DNA of 64,000 nt from UBA5109 sp963975155 (GTDB lineage Bacteria > Pseudomonadota > Gammaproteobacteria > Pseudomonadales > Pseudohongiellaceae): contig CAXBFG010000001.1 in the NCBI GenBank assembly GCA_963975155.1, positions 248,001 to 312,000 of the forward strand, in the 5' to 3' direction. A program made the translations under genes and the position numbers. Below, piece by piece: positions 43,585-53,090 of this stretch (the first letter of the stretch is position 1; the number at the start of each line of letters is the position of its first letter). The notes under the pieces were generated by a model. The model was not told the DNA's origin. It ran no database searches and saw only the letters and a program-made list of their open reading frames with translations.

Positions 43585-44988
43585 ATGGCTACTTTGACTT
43601 TTCATGGCGCTGCACGACAAGTGACCGGCTCCTGTTATTTACTTGAAACGACAGATATGTACCGCATTCTTGTTGATTGCGGAATGCATCAGGGAGAAGA
43701 CATAGTCGATCGTATGCAAAGTGAAACCTTTGCATTTGAGCCCTCTTCCATCGACGCTGTGATACTGACCCATGCACACCTGGATCATAGCGGATTAATC
43801 CCCGTACTCGTGCATCAGGGCTTTAAAGGACCGATATACTGCACTACGGGCACTCAGAAATTATTGCCGATCATGCTGAACGATTCCCTGAATCTGTATT
43901 TATGGGATCTGGAACATGATAACAAGCAGCGCCGCAAGCGTAATGAGGAAATTGTGGAACCAGCCTATTCGAAAGAGGATGTCGAAACAGCACTTAGCCT
44001 GTGTAAAGGGACAAGGTATAAGGATGCACTGCCTATACATAAAGACTGCCGTCTGATTTTCCATGATGCCGGACATATTCTGGGTTCGGCCATTGTCGAA
44101 ATAAATTTAAAAGAACAGTCCTCTGCAAAAAAACTGATCTTTTCCGGCGATCTGGGCAACAAGAATTCCGTGCTGATGAAAAACCCTGCGCTGATTGACT
44201 CAGCGGATGTGGTGTTGATGGAAGGTACCTATGGCAATCGTAATCATCGGGATATGAACGGCACCCTTGAGCAGTTGGTGCAGATTCTCAAAGAAACCTG
44301 GAAAAAAAACGGCAATGTCATGATCCCTGCTTTTGCGGTCGGGCGTACACAGGAAATACTGTTCCATCTGGGCTGTCTGTATCATGAAGGAAAGCTGGAT
44401 CCCTGGAATATATATCTGGATAGTCCTATGGCAATTGAAGTCACAGGCGCTTATGAAGATTGCATGCAGTTGCTGGATGAGAAAGATGTGGAAAAACTTC
44501 GAATAGCAAACCATGGCACCTTGCAGGGCTTTTTACCGCAACTGGAGTACACACCCAGCGTGGAAGAATCACAGGCGATCAGCCGGATAAAATCAGGCGC
44601 TATTATTATTGCAGGAAGCGGTATGTGCACGGGGGGGCGTATCCGTCATCATTTTAAATTTGGGCTTTCCAACAAACGCAATACGATAATTTTTACCGGC
44701 TTTCAGGCAATTGGGACACTTGGTCGCTTGCTGGTTGATGGTATAAAGACAATCAGGCTTTTTAAACAAGAGGTGCAGGTAAAAGCCCGCATCGAAACGC
44801 TGGGTGGTTTTTCAGCACATGCCGGGCAGACAGACTTGATCAACTGGCTGCAACACATTAAAGGCAAGCCTCGAATCATATTGATACATGGTGAAGAAAA
44901 AGCCTTACAGGCATTATCTGACAAGCTCAGCCATGATCATCAGATTACTACTGAGATTCCCTACATGGGTGACAAGATAGACCTTTAA
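43585..44988 (+). CDS. MBL-fold beta-CASP RNA-specificity hydrolase
   Basis: 467 residues of the CPSF73/Ysh1-like bacterial family. The MBL domain has THAHLDHSG, HDAGHILGS and FSGDLGN; the beta-CASP domain carries MEGTYGNRNH, AGSGMCTGGRIRHH and the C-terminal SAHAGQTDL with the last metal His. All motifs A-C of the beta-CASP are visible. Such proteins are nucleases that probably cut or trim RNA. Lacking a signal peptide, it is cytoplasmic, unlike the exported MBL proteins next door. Transcribed alone, divergent from the LPMO-like gene. Confidence 0.92.
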   Translation: MATLTFHGAARQVTGSCYLLETTDMYRILVDCGMHQGEDIVDRMQSETFAFEPSSIDAVILTHAHLDHSGLIPVLVHQGFKGPIYCTTGTQKLLPIMLNDSLNLYLWDLEHDNKQRRKRNEEIVEPAYSKEDVETALSLCKGTRYKDALPIHKDCRLIFHDAGHILGSAIVEINLKEQSSAKKLIFSGDLGNKNSVLMKNPALIDSADVVLMEGTYGNRNHRDMNGTLEQLVQILKETWKKNGNVMIPAFAVGRTQEILFHLGCLYHEGKLDPWNIYLDSPMAIEVTGAYEDCMQLLDEKDVEKLRIANHGTLQGFLPQLEYTPSVEESQAISRIKSGAIIIAGSGMCTGGRIRHHFKFGLSNKRNTIIFTGFQAIGTLGRLLVDGIKTIRLFKQEVQVKARIETLGGFSAHAGQTDLINWLQHIKGKPRIILIHGEEKALQALSDKLSHDHQITTEIPYMGDKIDL

Positions 44989-45013
44989 AAAGCGGCAAAG
45001 AACTAAGCGCTAT

Positions 45014-45400
45014 TTATTCTTCGCTTGCTTCGACGATCAGGTTGAAGGAAAACTGATCACAAAGACCGTCCTTGCTTAGTACCTGAAATTCGATAAGTGC
45101 CGGCGGTTCGAAAGTGCGCACATAATATTTATGCAGCAGTGCATGATTGGGAATCAGCGCAACATTATATGCTTCCAGCTGATAATGACCGTCTTTGATG
45201 GCTAAAATGGCAGTCTGAATCAGTGGCGTATTGGCGCTGACATTTTCACAGTTCTGGCTGGCAAAATCACTAAGCACGATGGCCTGGGTAAATAAACTTT
45301 CAGCTTCTTCAGTCAGGGGTAATTCCCTTTGCTGATCCTGCTGTGAAACAGCCAGCAGGGAGACTATTATCAGAGCAAAAAAGAATAGCAACCTTTTCAT
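45014..45400 (-). CDS. Small exported protein of unknown function
   Basis: 128 residues with a signal peptide (about 1-19, LLAVS|QQ). The mature part has two cysteines (QNCENV and DGLCDQF) that could form a disulfide, and beta strands in VRTFEPPALIEFQVL. No family recognised. It lies 23 bases after the yghU-type gene on the same strand, so it may be co-transcribed. Confidence 0.65.
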   Translation of the reverse strand: MKRLLFFFALIIVSLLAVSQQDQQRELPLTEEAESLFTQAIVLSDFASQNCENVSANTPLIQTAILAIKDGHYQLEAYNVALIPNHALLHKYYVRTFEPPALIEFQVLSKDGLCDQFSFNLIVEASEE

Positions 45401-45423
45401 AGATTAAGCCTGCAAGAAAATTT

Positions 45424-46302
45424 TCAGGAAGGGTTCGGGTTTAACTTGTCCTGCGTTTTGGTATCGAAGTCCCCGGCATCATGACGTTCATGCAGTTGAT
45501 CTTCTGCCGGGCCAAAAACACGATTGACTTTACGCCCGCGAATGACGGCTTCACGTTTGGCAATTTCCTTCGTCCATCGGTTTAGATGGGTGTAAACATC
45601 TGTACCAAGAAACTCTGCGGCACCATAAGCTTCATTAGAAACCACTGCGCCATACCAGGGCCAGATTGCAATATCGGCAATGCTGTATTCATCACCGCAG
45701 ATATAAGTATTGTCCGCTAACTGCCGATCAAGAACATCCAGCTGACGTTTTACTTCCATAGCGAAACGATCAATACAATATTTGATTTTTACCGGTGCAT
45801 AAGCATAAAAATGCCCAAAGCCGCCCCCCAGATAAGGGGCACTGCCCATCTGCCAGAATAACCAGTTCAGACACTCGGTACGTTTAGCCGGATCAGCCGG
45901 AATAAGTGCATTAAATTTTTCGGCCAGATATAAAAGAATGGAACCTGATTCAAATACACGGGTTGCCGGGCTGGTGCTGTGATCCATCAGAGCCGGTATT
46001 TTTGAATTTGGATTTATCGCCACAAAATCACTACCGAATTGTTCGCCTTTGCTGATATCAATCGGATAGGCATCGTATTCTGCACCACTGTGACCGAGGG
46101 CAAGTAATTCTTCCAGCATAACTGTGACTTTTACACCATTAGGTGTTGCCAGCGAATAAAGCTGTAGCGGGTGTTTACCTTGCGCCAGTTTTTTCTCATG
46201 GGTGGCCCCGGCAGTTGGCCGATTAATGCTGGCAAAAGCGCCACCATTTTCGGAATCCCATTCCCAGACCTTGGGTGGGACGTATGCAGTTTCTTCAGTC
46301 AT
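45424..46302 (-). CDS. yghU: Glutathione transferase-like disulfide reductase YghU
   Basis: 292 residues, the YghU length. An N-terminal extension (YVPPKVWEWDSENGGAFASI) precedes the thioredoxin-fold domain (LYSLATPNGVKVTVMLEEL, INPNSKIPALMDH) and the helical domain. The TPNG segment carries the Thr/Asn used in place of a catalytic Cys in this Nu-class family, whose E. coli members have disulfide-bond reductase activity with glutathione. Fits the other glutathione genes in the window. Likely first gene of a two-gene unit with 45014. Confidence 0.93.
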   Translation of the reverse strand: MTEETAYVPPKVWEWDSENGGAFASINRPTAGATHEKKLAQGKHPLQLYSLATPNGVKVTVMLEELLALGHSGAEYDAYPIDISKGEQFGSDFVAINPNSKIPALMDHSTSPATRVFESGSILLYLAEKFNALIPADPAKRTECLNWLFWQMGSAPYLGGGFGHFYAYAPVKIKYCIDRFAMEVKRQLDVLDRQLADNTYICGDEYSIADIAIWPWYGAVVSNEAYGAAEFLGTDVYTHLNRWTKEIAKREAVIRGRKVNRVFGPAEDQLHERHDAGDFDTKTQDKLNPNPS

Positions 46303-46390
46303 GAAATTTCCTTTCTCGAATGTGAGTTTAAAAAATTGTGAGGATGAAAAAATTCAATAAAGCATTTAAATAAAATAATGATTGAAATGT

Positions 46391-46987
46391 TTATAGTTCA
46401 AATAATTTTTCAGGTTCCTGTTCGTTTGCCAGTTTATACCAGTCTTCCAGCATATCCCGATAAAAACCCGGCGTCACAGATTCGCAGGAACCCCTGTCCT
46501 CTTCGCCAGCAAACTCCGGAGCAGCCGATGTCCAGAGGTACTGTCCGCTGGTACGGTCAATCTGATAATTCACTTTCAGTGGATTATAGAATTCGTCATC
46601 TGGGTCGGCCAAATATCCGATATTGATTTCAGCAGGATTGGCCATAAAGCTGTAATTCAATGCATCAGTAGTCATGTACTCAAAGAAGGGATCGAAACTT
46701 TCGTATTCCTGACCCAATAAGGCCTCCATACCGCCTAAAGCAGCCGGGTCTCGCCACAGATGATGCTGATAGGCCCTGCCGGTATTGGCATTGAGAAAAA
46801 ACAGCGAACCAAAAGCCATTTCATCAACTTCACCACATCGCATGTATTCATCGGTATCCAGGCCGTTAACAGCAAATGAACCTTGTGCAAGTATCAAAAA
46901 ACTGCAGGCAAGTGCCTTTTTAATTAAACGTTTTTCATGCACTATGACCTGTATGCGAGGAAGTAAGCTATTGCTGTAAGTAACCAT
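46391..46987 (-). CDS. Exported protein of unknown function
   Basis: 198 residues from the ATG at 46987; an upstream ATG at 47020 would add 11 residues. A basic start and hydrophobic stretch (KKALACSFLILAQGSFA, about 27-43) look like a long signal peptide. The mature part contains YMRCGEVDEMAFGSLFFLN, a DPFFEYMTTDALNYSF segment and a second Cys (GSCESV). No family recognised. Divergent from the pectinacetylesterase-like gene; the 230-base upstream gap holds both promoters. Confidence 0.65.
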   Translation of the reverse strand: MVTYSNSLLPRIQVIVHEKRLIKKALACSFLILAQGSFAVNGLDTDEYMRCGEVDEMAFGSLFFLNANTGRAYQHHLWRDPAALGGMEALLGQEYESFDPFFEYMTTDALNYSFMANPAEINIGYLADPDDEFYNPLKVNYQIDRTSGQYLWTSAAPEFAGEEDRGSCESVTPGFYRDMLEDWYKLANEQEPEKLFEL

Positions 46988-47217
46988 GTTGATGGTTTTC
47001 TCCTGTGTTAAGAACTCCAATTAGCTATAAAAATTTATTATGGCTAATGAATAATAAGTATTGGTATCGTATTGAATCATAAGGTAAGTGTAATTCTAAC
47101 TAAATTTACAAGGGTCTGCCTTGTAAAGTATGCAGGCACTTTACTGGGTCGTATTAATTTATTTGAGAACTGAATTTGTATTTGATATTTCCTGCAATAG
47201 CCAAGGTGGGCAACTCT

Positions 47218-48351
47218 ATGAAAAACGCAGTATTCTATATCGCGCTTTTTTTTACAACGGCAGTTAATGCTCAATCTGTTGTCGATGTCAGCATACTTTC
47301 CCGGGATGCTGAGCTCCTTAGTACCGACGCTAACTGGCAAACTATCAGTACCGATGGGGTCTGCTCATCAGGAACGCCCTTCCAGTTTTACAGTCGCACT
47401 CTATCGACAGCCGACTCCCTGCTGATCTTTTTTAATGGCGGCGGAGCCTGCTGGACCGGTGAGGCCTGCGACCTGAGCAGTGAACCCTTTGTTCATTCCC
47501 CTTTCGCAGATATGCCGGAAAATAATCCGGCTAATGATCAAGGCATATTCAGTTTCGATAATCCTGAAAACCCTTTTGCAGACTACAACATGCTGTTTAT
47601 TCCCTACTGTACAGGCGATGTATTTATTGGTGGTGGCGAGCATAACTACAGTTATAACAATACCGAAGGTCAGCACATCCAACTCACAACTCATCATAGT
47701 GGTTATCAAAACAGCATTGATACTCTTGACTGGATTTATGAGCAATTTACGAGCCCGGAGAGGATTGTTGTCGCCGGTAGCAGCGCTGGTGCAATTGGCT
47801 CATCTTTTTATGCAGGCTTTGTTGCTGAGCATTATCCGGATATCCCGGTGACCCTGATTGCCGATGGTGCGGGAGCCTATGCATCACCCAGTCTGCCGCT
47901 TGTCTATAAGGCCTGGAACACGGAAAGCATCCTGCCTGCCTGGCCGGAATACAAAGGCAAGAATAATGACAATCTAAGTTTCGAAGATTTTTATATCGCC
48001 AGTGAGCACCACAATAGCAACCTGACCATGGCGCAATACAATGCCGCAGAAGATGAAGTGCAGGAGATGTTTACCGAGCTCCTGGGTGACGATCCAAAGG
48101 ATTTTGACCTGACCCAACGACTCTTAAACAACTATCAGAAAATCGAAAGTGAAGTAGATACTTTCTACAGTTATACGGCCGGTGGGCAGGTACATACCAT
48201 TCTGCGCAGTGATAATTTCTATGACTATCAGGTCGAAGGGGTACGTTTTGTAGACTGGGTAAAAGCTATTATCGAAGGCCGGGAAGTAAAGGATATCAGT
48301 TGTGTCAATGAGGCAGAAGGTTGTCAGCAGGCTCCGCCCAGCAGTCGTTAA
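47218..48351 (+). CDS. Exported pectinacetylesterase/Notum-family hydrolase
   Basis: 377 residues from the ATG at 47218, seven bases after GGTGGG; a TTG at 47176 in frame lacks a signal peptide next to it. Signal peptide ends AVNAQ. The alpha/beta-hydrolase features of the family are FFNGGGACWTG (oxyanion region), YNMLFIPYCTGDVFIGGGEH and the nucleophile in VVAGSSAGAIGSS; VHTILRSDNFY near the end holds the likely catalytic His. It should remove acetyl or acyl esters from polysaccharides or other substrates. Single gene, ending at a hairpin. Confidence 0.85.
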   Translation: MKNAVFYIALFFTTAVNAQSVVDVSILSRDAELLSTDANWQTISTDGVCSSGTPFQFYSRTLSTADSLLIFFNGGGACWTGEACDLSSEPFVHSPFADMPENNPANDQGIFSFDNPENPFADYNMLFIPYCTGDVFIGGGEHNYSYNNTEGQHIQLTTHHSGYQNSIDTLDWIYEQFTSPERIVVAGSSAGAIGSSFYAGFVAEHYPDIPVTLIADGAGAYASPSLPLVYKAWNTESILPAWPEYKGKNNDNLSFEDFYIASEHHNSNLTMAQYNAAEDEVQEMFTELLGDDPKDFDLTQRLLNNYQKIESEVDTFYSYTAGGQVHTILRSDNFYDYQVEGVRFVDWVKAIIEGREVKDISCVNEAEGCQQAPPSSR

Positions 48352-48357
48352 AAGCAA

Positions 48358-48388
48358 CTTTGGGTGCAAACAGATCTTACACCCAAAG
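48358..48388. terminator. Possible terminator between convergent genes
   Basis: Perfect 9-bp stem CTTTGGGTG / CACCCAAAG with a 13-base loop, between the esterase gene and the convergent gene at 48411. No T-tract, so function is uncertain. Confidence 0.4.
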
Positions 48389-48410
48389 CTGAGTCCATTA
48401 AGATCGTGAT

Positions 48411-49085
48411 CTAATCAATCGCGAAACAATAAAACAATCCTGCGCCGCCGGTTCTGACCAGATTGGGCTGACTGCAACCCGCGCTGGGGTGATCAGAATT
48501 CCAGGAAGAAGAATTACCACCAATACGGTCATGGTGACCAAGTTGGGCACTACCCTCTCCGTCTGCACTGCTGGTCCAGTTTGAACAAGTATGATCGGCA
48601 GCATCAGCATAAGCGCGACCATCGGCTGTAGAACCAGTCAGAATATCATGCGCATTCGGGCCTTCAGACATCACACCAGCAACAAACTCACCTTTTTCAG
48701 TACGTACATGGAAAGGGTTCATGGCATTGCCGGTACGCGCCAGTTCGATGGTGTCACCATGCAGATGCGCCAGGTTTTCTGCAACTCTGTGACCGGCCTG
48801 CCCATACCAGGGGCCATTGCCAATACGATCTCTGGCGTTCACCGCATTCGGGCCTTGCGTGCTTAAGTAAGCATGCCAGGTAACATCACCACGTCCTACT
48901 GCCGTTGCCAGCGCCTGACAATGAGCATCGGCACCCGCCAGTCCGCCAAGATCAGCACCATTGCCGGAACCAACACTGGTAATAAAAACAGACATGGGTT
49001 CATCGCTGCCCTGCTGGGCAAATATACTAGTGGAGCCAAGTGCTCCAAATAAAATCAGGCTACTTATTAATCTGGTTGATCGCAT
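48411..49085 (-). CDS. Exported DUF1554-like / collectin-like domain protein
   Basis: 224 residues with a signal peptide (ending SIFAQ). The mature protein starts VFITSVGSGNGADLGGL and continues GADAHCQALATAVGRGDVTW, HAYLS and the C-terminal HTCSNWTSSADG, GCSQPNLVRTGGAGLFYCF. This pattern fits the DUF1554/endostatin-like family of surface proteins, function unknown. The cysteines are likely disulfide bonded. Alone on its transcript. Confidence 0.75.
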   Translation of the reverse strand: MRSTRLISSLILFGALGSTSIFAQQGSDEPMSVFITSVGSGNGADLGGLAGADAHCQALATAVGRGDVTWHAYLSTQGPNAVNARDRIGNGPWYGQAGHRVAENLAHLHGDTIELARTGNAMNPFHVRTEKGEFVAGVMSEGPNAHDILTGSTADGRAYADAADHTCSNWTSSADGEGSAQLGHHDRIGGNSSSWNSDHPSAGCSQPNLVRTGGAGLFYCFAID

Positions 49086-49189
49086 TGTTGTACCTAAGTG
49101 AGTTGGTTGAGCTTGGAGTGTAATATCAGTGGTTCAGAATATCTATTTTTACAATAGTTTAATTTTTTCCGCATCAATTCAGACTGAGA

Positions 49190-49774
49190 TCATTTAATTA
49201 AAAAGGTATCCACCGGCAATACGTCTGCGCTTGGACCGGGGTAAGTAAATTGTGCTGTAATGGCTGAAGGTTTTAGTATGCCAAATCCACCCGACTGCAA
49301 GCGAAATTCCATTGCAGATTGCTCAAATAAGTGTGTTATAAATTCACGACCTTCCTGGCTCTTTCTTTTTTGAGTGTGAAGCCTTAAAAAGATTTCTCTG
49401 TTACCTTGTGTATGAATTTCAAGAAAAGTCGTCATGAACTCGCCAGGTGTTTTTTGTCGAGATGAATACTTCTCTTCTTCGGGTAATTCCATATATTGTT
49501 TAATAAGGTCTTCTTTTGTAATTTCGACAATATCTTCTTCATTCTGGAGCGGTGTATTCTGTATTGATTCCGAATCCAGACAATGAATCATTTCTATTGC
49601 TTTTGTTTGTATGTGAACCAGATATTGATCAGTTGCAAATAGCGAAACACTTTTCTGGAAAAGCCTTTTACTTTTTATTTCTTGCTCAATTTTCTGTAAT
49701 TCATGTGCACTTTGTGGATTGAAAGTATGCTGCCTGCCATTAGTTAAAAATATTTTAATACTGGATGCTTTCAT
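49190..49774 (-). CDS. Hypothetical cytoplasmic protein
   Basis: 194 residues, no signal peptide or membrane segment. It is rich in Glu, Gln and Lys, with helical MTTFLEIHTQGNREIFLRLH and a C-terminal SGGFGILKPSAITAQFTYPG. I do not recognise a family. Base composition in and around it is AT-rich compared with its neighbours by eye, which may indicate a recent arrival. No operon partner. Confidence 0.6.
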   Translation of the reverse strand: MKASSIKIFLTNGRQHTFNPQSAHELQKIEQEIKSKRLFQKSVSLFATDQYLVHIQTKAIEMIHCLDSESIQNTPLQNEEDIVEITKEDLIKQYMELPEEEKYSSRQKTPGEFMTTFLEIHTQGNREIFLRLHTQKRKSQEGREFITHLFEQSAMEFRLQSGGFGILKPSAITAQFTYPGPSADVLPVDTFLIK

Positions 49775-50137
49775 CTATAAATCCTTACATAATGAAATTG
49801 TTGAAATAAAATACTTTAGAGCTTGATTTGCTTTTTTTTAATAAAAGCAAATATTTCAAAATAATCATGCTTTGGCAAATGATCACCGATATCTACAATA
49901 AATCTTGTGTAAGCATATGACTGGTTGACTGTAATTCTTCTGGGGGAAAGTCTGCAACTCTTTTTGAAAAAGCAACTTGCTCTTTGTTCCACGCTTTTGC
50001 AACTACTGTTTCCAGTAACATAATTTAAAATTATGAACAGTAAAACTTGTTTTGCTTAATGTTATCTTTGTACAGAAACAGATATTTATTATAACTTGCA
50101 GATGAAATAGCTGGTGCTTGGATGCAATAGTTTTTAA
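49775..50137. other. AT-rich intergenic region before the tRNA cluster
   Basis: No gene found. It contains a 10-bp hairpin (ATTTGCTTTT / AAAAGCAAAT, 49826-49852) and the palindrome ATAATTTAAAATTAT. It should include the promoter of the gene at 49190 and the terminator of the tRNA operon, neither of which can be placed with certainty. Confidence 0.5.
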
Positions 50138-50224
50138 TGGTGCCCGGGGCCGGACTTGAACCGGCACGGAGTTGCCTCCGAGGGATTTTAAGTCCCTTGC
50201 GTCTACCAATTTCGCCACCCGGGC
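50138..50224 (-). tRNA. tRNA-Leu (anticodon UAA)
   Basis: An 87-base class II tRNA with encoded CCA. Acceptor GCCCGGG pairs with CCCGGGC, the anticodon arm is GGGACTTAAAATCCC (UAA), the variable arm is CGGAGGCAACTCCG and the T arm is GCCGGTTCAAGTCCGGC. Last gene of the Gly-Cys-Leu cluster. Confidence 0.97.
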
Positions 50225-50256
50225 TGGAGGGTGGGCAGTAGTCGAGGTCCTTAAGT

Positions 50257-50330
50257 TGGAGGCTGGAGTCGGAATCGAACCGGCGTTAACGGAGTTGCAG
50301 TCCGCTGCATAACCACTCTGCCATCCAGCC
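50257..50330 (-). tRNA. tRNA-Cys (anticodon GCA)
   Basis: A 74-base tRNA with encoded CCA. Acceptor GGCTGGA pairs with TCCAGCC, anticodon arm CGGACTGCAACTCCG gives GCA, discriminator base U as usual for cysteine. Middle of the cluster, 32 bases from tRNA-Leu. Confidence 0.97.
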
Positions 50331-50367
50331 TTGTAAGGGACTTTGACTACTTCTAATAAGGGCAAAA

Positions 50368-50443
<76 letters not shown>

Positions 50444-50619
50444 GCTATTGCCATTATCCTTGCTTGGGGCAGTGATTTTACTCACTTGTGTCCCCAGCCA
50501 GAGTTCCAATATTTCAGGCTCTTTGGCTTTGTGAGCCTGCTACAGAAGCAGGGCTTCAAAGAGGACGCTATTCTAATCAGATCACCTGCGAAGTCAAGTA
50601 ATGATTGGTTTGCAGAGGC

Positions 50620-51195
50620 CTAGGGCGCTTTTTGTTTAAGGTCTCTTCTGAGCATGGGCCAGGCACTTTTAAGATAGCCGAACATGGACCATAAAGTCAG
50701 CATGGCAGCAATATAAATCAACACATAGCCCAGCATGACCAGCCAGGCATAAAGCCCGGTACCGGGCCCTGCCGCCAGCAAGACAATAATGGCCAGCATC
50801 TGGGTGGTGGTTTTAACCTTGCCGACATATCCTACTGCTACCGCGTCGCGCTGATTCTGACCGCTCATCCATTCACGCAGCGCCGAGATCAGAATTTCGC
50901 GGGCGACCATGATGGCGGCGGGAGCAACAAACCAGGGGCTGGTGTAATTGGCTGCCAGCATTACCAGCGTAACAGTGACCAGCAGCTTGTCGGCTACAGG
51001 GTCAAGGAAGGCACCAAATTTGGAGCATTGATTCATTTTGCGGGCCAGATAGCCATCCAGCCAGTCGGTAATACAGGCCAGAATGAAAATAGCAGAGGCT
51101 ATCAGGTGGCTCCCGGGTATCGATGAATAATAGATGGCGATAAATACCGGTATGGCCAGTACGCGCAGAAAGGTAAAAAAGGTTGCTAGTGTCAT
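50620..51195 (-). CDS. pgsA: CDP-diacylglycerol-glycerol-3-phosphate phosphatidyltransferase
   Basis: 191 residues, integral membrane. The CDP-alcohol phosphotransferase motif D-G-x2-A-R-x8-G-x3-D-x3-D is present as DWLDGYLARKMNQCSKFGA followed by FLDPVADKLL. It makes phosphatidylglycerophosphate, the precursor of phosphatidylglycerol and cardiolipin, in the inner membrane. It follows uvrC by 18 bases and is followed by the tRNA cluster. Confidence 0.95.
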   Translation of the reverse strand: MTLATFFTFLRVLAIPVFIAIYYSSIPGSHLIASAIFILACITDWLDGYLARKMNQCSKFGAFLDPVADKLLVTVTLVMLAANYTSPWFVAPAAIMVAREILISALREWMSGQNQRDAVAVGYVGKVKTTTQMLAIIVLLAAGPGTGLYAWLVMLGYVLIYIAAMLTLWSMFGYLKSAWPMLRRDLKQKAP

Positions 51196-51213
51196 AGGCC
51201 TATTCTACACCTT

Positions 51214-53043
51214 CTATGTATGAATAGTGTCATACAGTGATTCAGCCAGTGCTTTACTGATTCCCGGTACACGTTGTAAATCTTCGATACTGGCACGCTT
51301 GATTTCCTGCTGGCCGCCGAAATGATTAATCAGCTCGCGGCGCTTCTTGGCGCCGATGCCGGGTATTTCATCGAGAAAGCTTTGCGTACGTTTTTTACCG
51401 CGTCGTTGACGGTGGGCTGTAATGGCAAAGCGATGTGCTTCATCACGGATATGCTGCAGGAGATGCAGGGCCGGTGATTCGGCTTCCAGCACCAGCTCCT
51501 TGCGGGTACCGCCAAAAAACAGGGTCTCCTGCCCTGCCTTGCGGCTGATGCCCTTGGCGATGCCAATCAACTGTACGCCCTGAATATCCAGTTCCTGCAT
51601 GACGGCCTCGGCCTGGGTAAGCTGTCCCTTGCCGCCGTCAATAAGCAGAATGTCAGGCAGTCTCGCTTCGCCTTTCTTCAGACGGATATAACGGCGTTTC
51701 AGCGCCTGTTCCATGGCGGCATAATCATCGCCTGGGGTAATGTTATCGATATTGAAACGCCGGTAATCGCTTTTCAATGGCCCGTTCTGATCAAAGACCA
51801 CACAGGAAGCAACGGTTGCTTCCCCGGCACTGTGGCTGATATCGAAACATTCCAGCCGGGTCGGCAGTTTTTCACTCTTGAGGGCATCCTGCAGCGCAGT
51901 GAAGCGAGCCTGCATGCTTTGCTTGCTGTTGAGTTTGCTTAACAGGCCATGCTGGGCATTGGTTTGTGCCAGTTGCAGCCATTTATGACGATGCTGTCGA
52001 ACCTTATGTTTGATATCCACCTTGTGCTGGGCACAATATTCCAGTGCCGTTTCCAGCGCTTTAGACTCTTCGGCCTCATCGCTGACGATGATTTCACGCG
52101 GGATGCTGTGCAAGCCCTGCTCCTGGATATAAAACTGTGCGATAAAGGCATGCATGATGCTGGCGGGGGTTGTTTCCAGTACAAACTTCGGGTAATAGTT
52201 CTTGTTGCCGAGTACGCGGCCGTCGCGGATGAAAATGACCTGTATGGAGACAACACCGGCATCAGAACACATGGCAATCACATCCACATCCCCCTTCTCG
52301 CCTGATACATACTGACGTTCCTGCACTACCCGCATATCACGAATCTGGTCACGTATACGTGCGGCTTTTTCAAATTCATGTGCGGCTGACAGCGCCTGCA
52401 TTTTTTCCTGCAGTTCATCGGCGATCTGGGTGTTTTTGCCCTCCAGAAACATCACCGAGTGGCGTACATCTTCGGCATAATCGGCTGCACTGATTAAGCC
52501 CACACAGGGTCCTGAACAGCGCTTGATCTGATATTGCAGACAGGCCCGGCTGCGATTACGAAAGAAGGCGTCTTCACACTGACGCACATGAAAGACTTTC
52601 TCGAGCAGGTTTAAACTTTCCCTGACCGCGCCGGCACCCGGAAAGGGCCCGAAATAACGCCCCTGCTTTTTCCGGGCACCCCGGTGCAGGGCAAGACGGG
52701 GATATTTATCCTTGTCGGAAAGAAAAATAAAGGGGTAGCTTTTGTCGTCCCTGAGCAGAATATTAAAGGGTGGTTTACGTTCCTTGATCAGGGTTTGTTC
52801 AAGAATCAGCGCTTCGGTTTCGGTATTGGTCAGTGTGCTTTCAATATGGTGAATTCTGGAAACCAGCAACATGGTTTTGCTGTCCAGCCCGGAAGCACGA
52901 AAATAGGAGCTGATGCGCTTTTTGAGATTCTTGGCCTTGCCGACATAGAGCAGCTTGTTGTCGGCATCATACATGCGATACACGCCGGGGCGGGTGCTGG
53001 CATGTTTTAAAAAGGTCTTGTGATCGAAAGCCGGATCGTTCAT
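51214..53043 (-). CDS. uvrC: Excinuclease ABC subunit C
   Basis: 609 residues, typical length. N-terminal GIY-YIG nuclease (RPGVYRMYDADNKLLYVGKA), central UVR motif (LSAAHEFEKAARIRDQI), RNase H-like domain (LECFDISHSAGEATVASCV, DILLIDGGKGQL) and C-terminal helix-hairpin-helix pair (LDEIPGIGAKKRREL, LQRVPGISKALAESL). Makes the 3' and 5' cuts in nucleotide-excision repair. Followed by pgsA; the usual upstream neighbour gacA/uvrY is replaced by murB. Confidence 0.97.
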   Translation of the reverse strand: MNDPAFDHKTFLKHASTRPGVYRMYDADNKLLYVGKAKNLKKRISSYFRASGLDSKTMLLVSRIHHIESTLTNTETEALILEQTLIKERKPPFNILLRDDKSYPFIFLSDKDKYPRLALHRGARKKQGRYFGPFPGAGAVRESLNLLEKVFHVRQCEDAFFRNRSRACLQYQIKRCSGPCVGLISAADYAEDVRHSVMFLEGKNTQIADELQEKMQALSAAHEFEKAARIRDQIRDMRVVQERQYVSGEKGDVDVIAMCSDAGVVSIQVIFIRDGRVLGNKNYYPKFVLETTPASIMHAFIAQFYIQEQGLHSIPREIIVSDEAEESKALETALEYCAQHKVDIKHKVRQHRHKWLQLAQTNAQHGLLSKLNSKQSMQARFTALQDALKSEKLPTRLECFDISHSAGEATVASCVVFDQNGPLKSDYRRFNIDNITPGDDYAAMEQALKRRYIRLKKGEARLPDILLIDGGKGQLTQAEAVMQELDIQGVQLIGIAKGISRKAGQETLFFGGTRKELVLEAESPALHLLQHIRDEAHRFAITAHRQRRGKKRTQSFLDEIPGIGAKKRRELINHFGGQQEIKRASIEDLQRVPGISKALAESLYDTIHT

Positions 53044-53090
53044 GCCTATATTCTAACGTAAGGCTGGGCGAGTAAAGTAATGCTCTGCAT

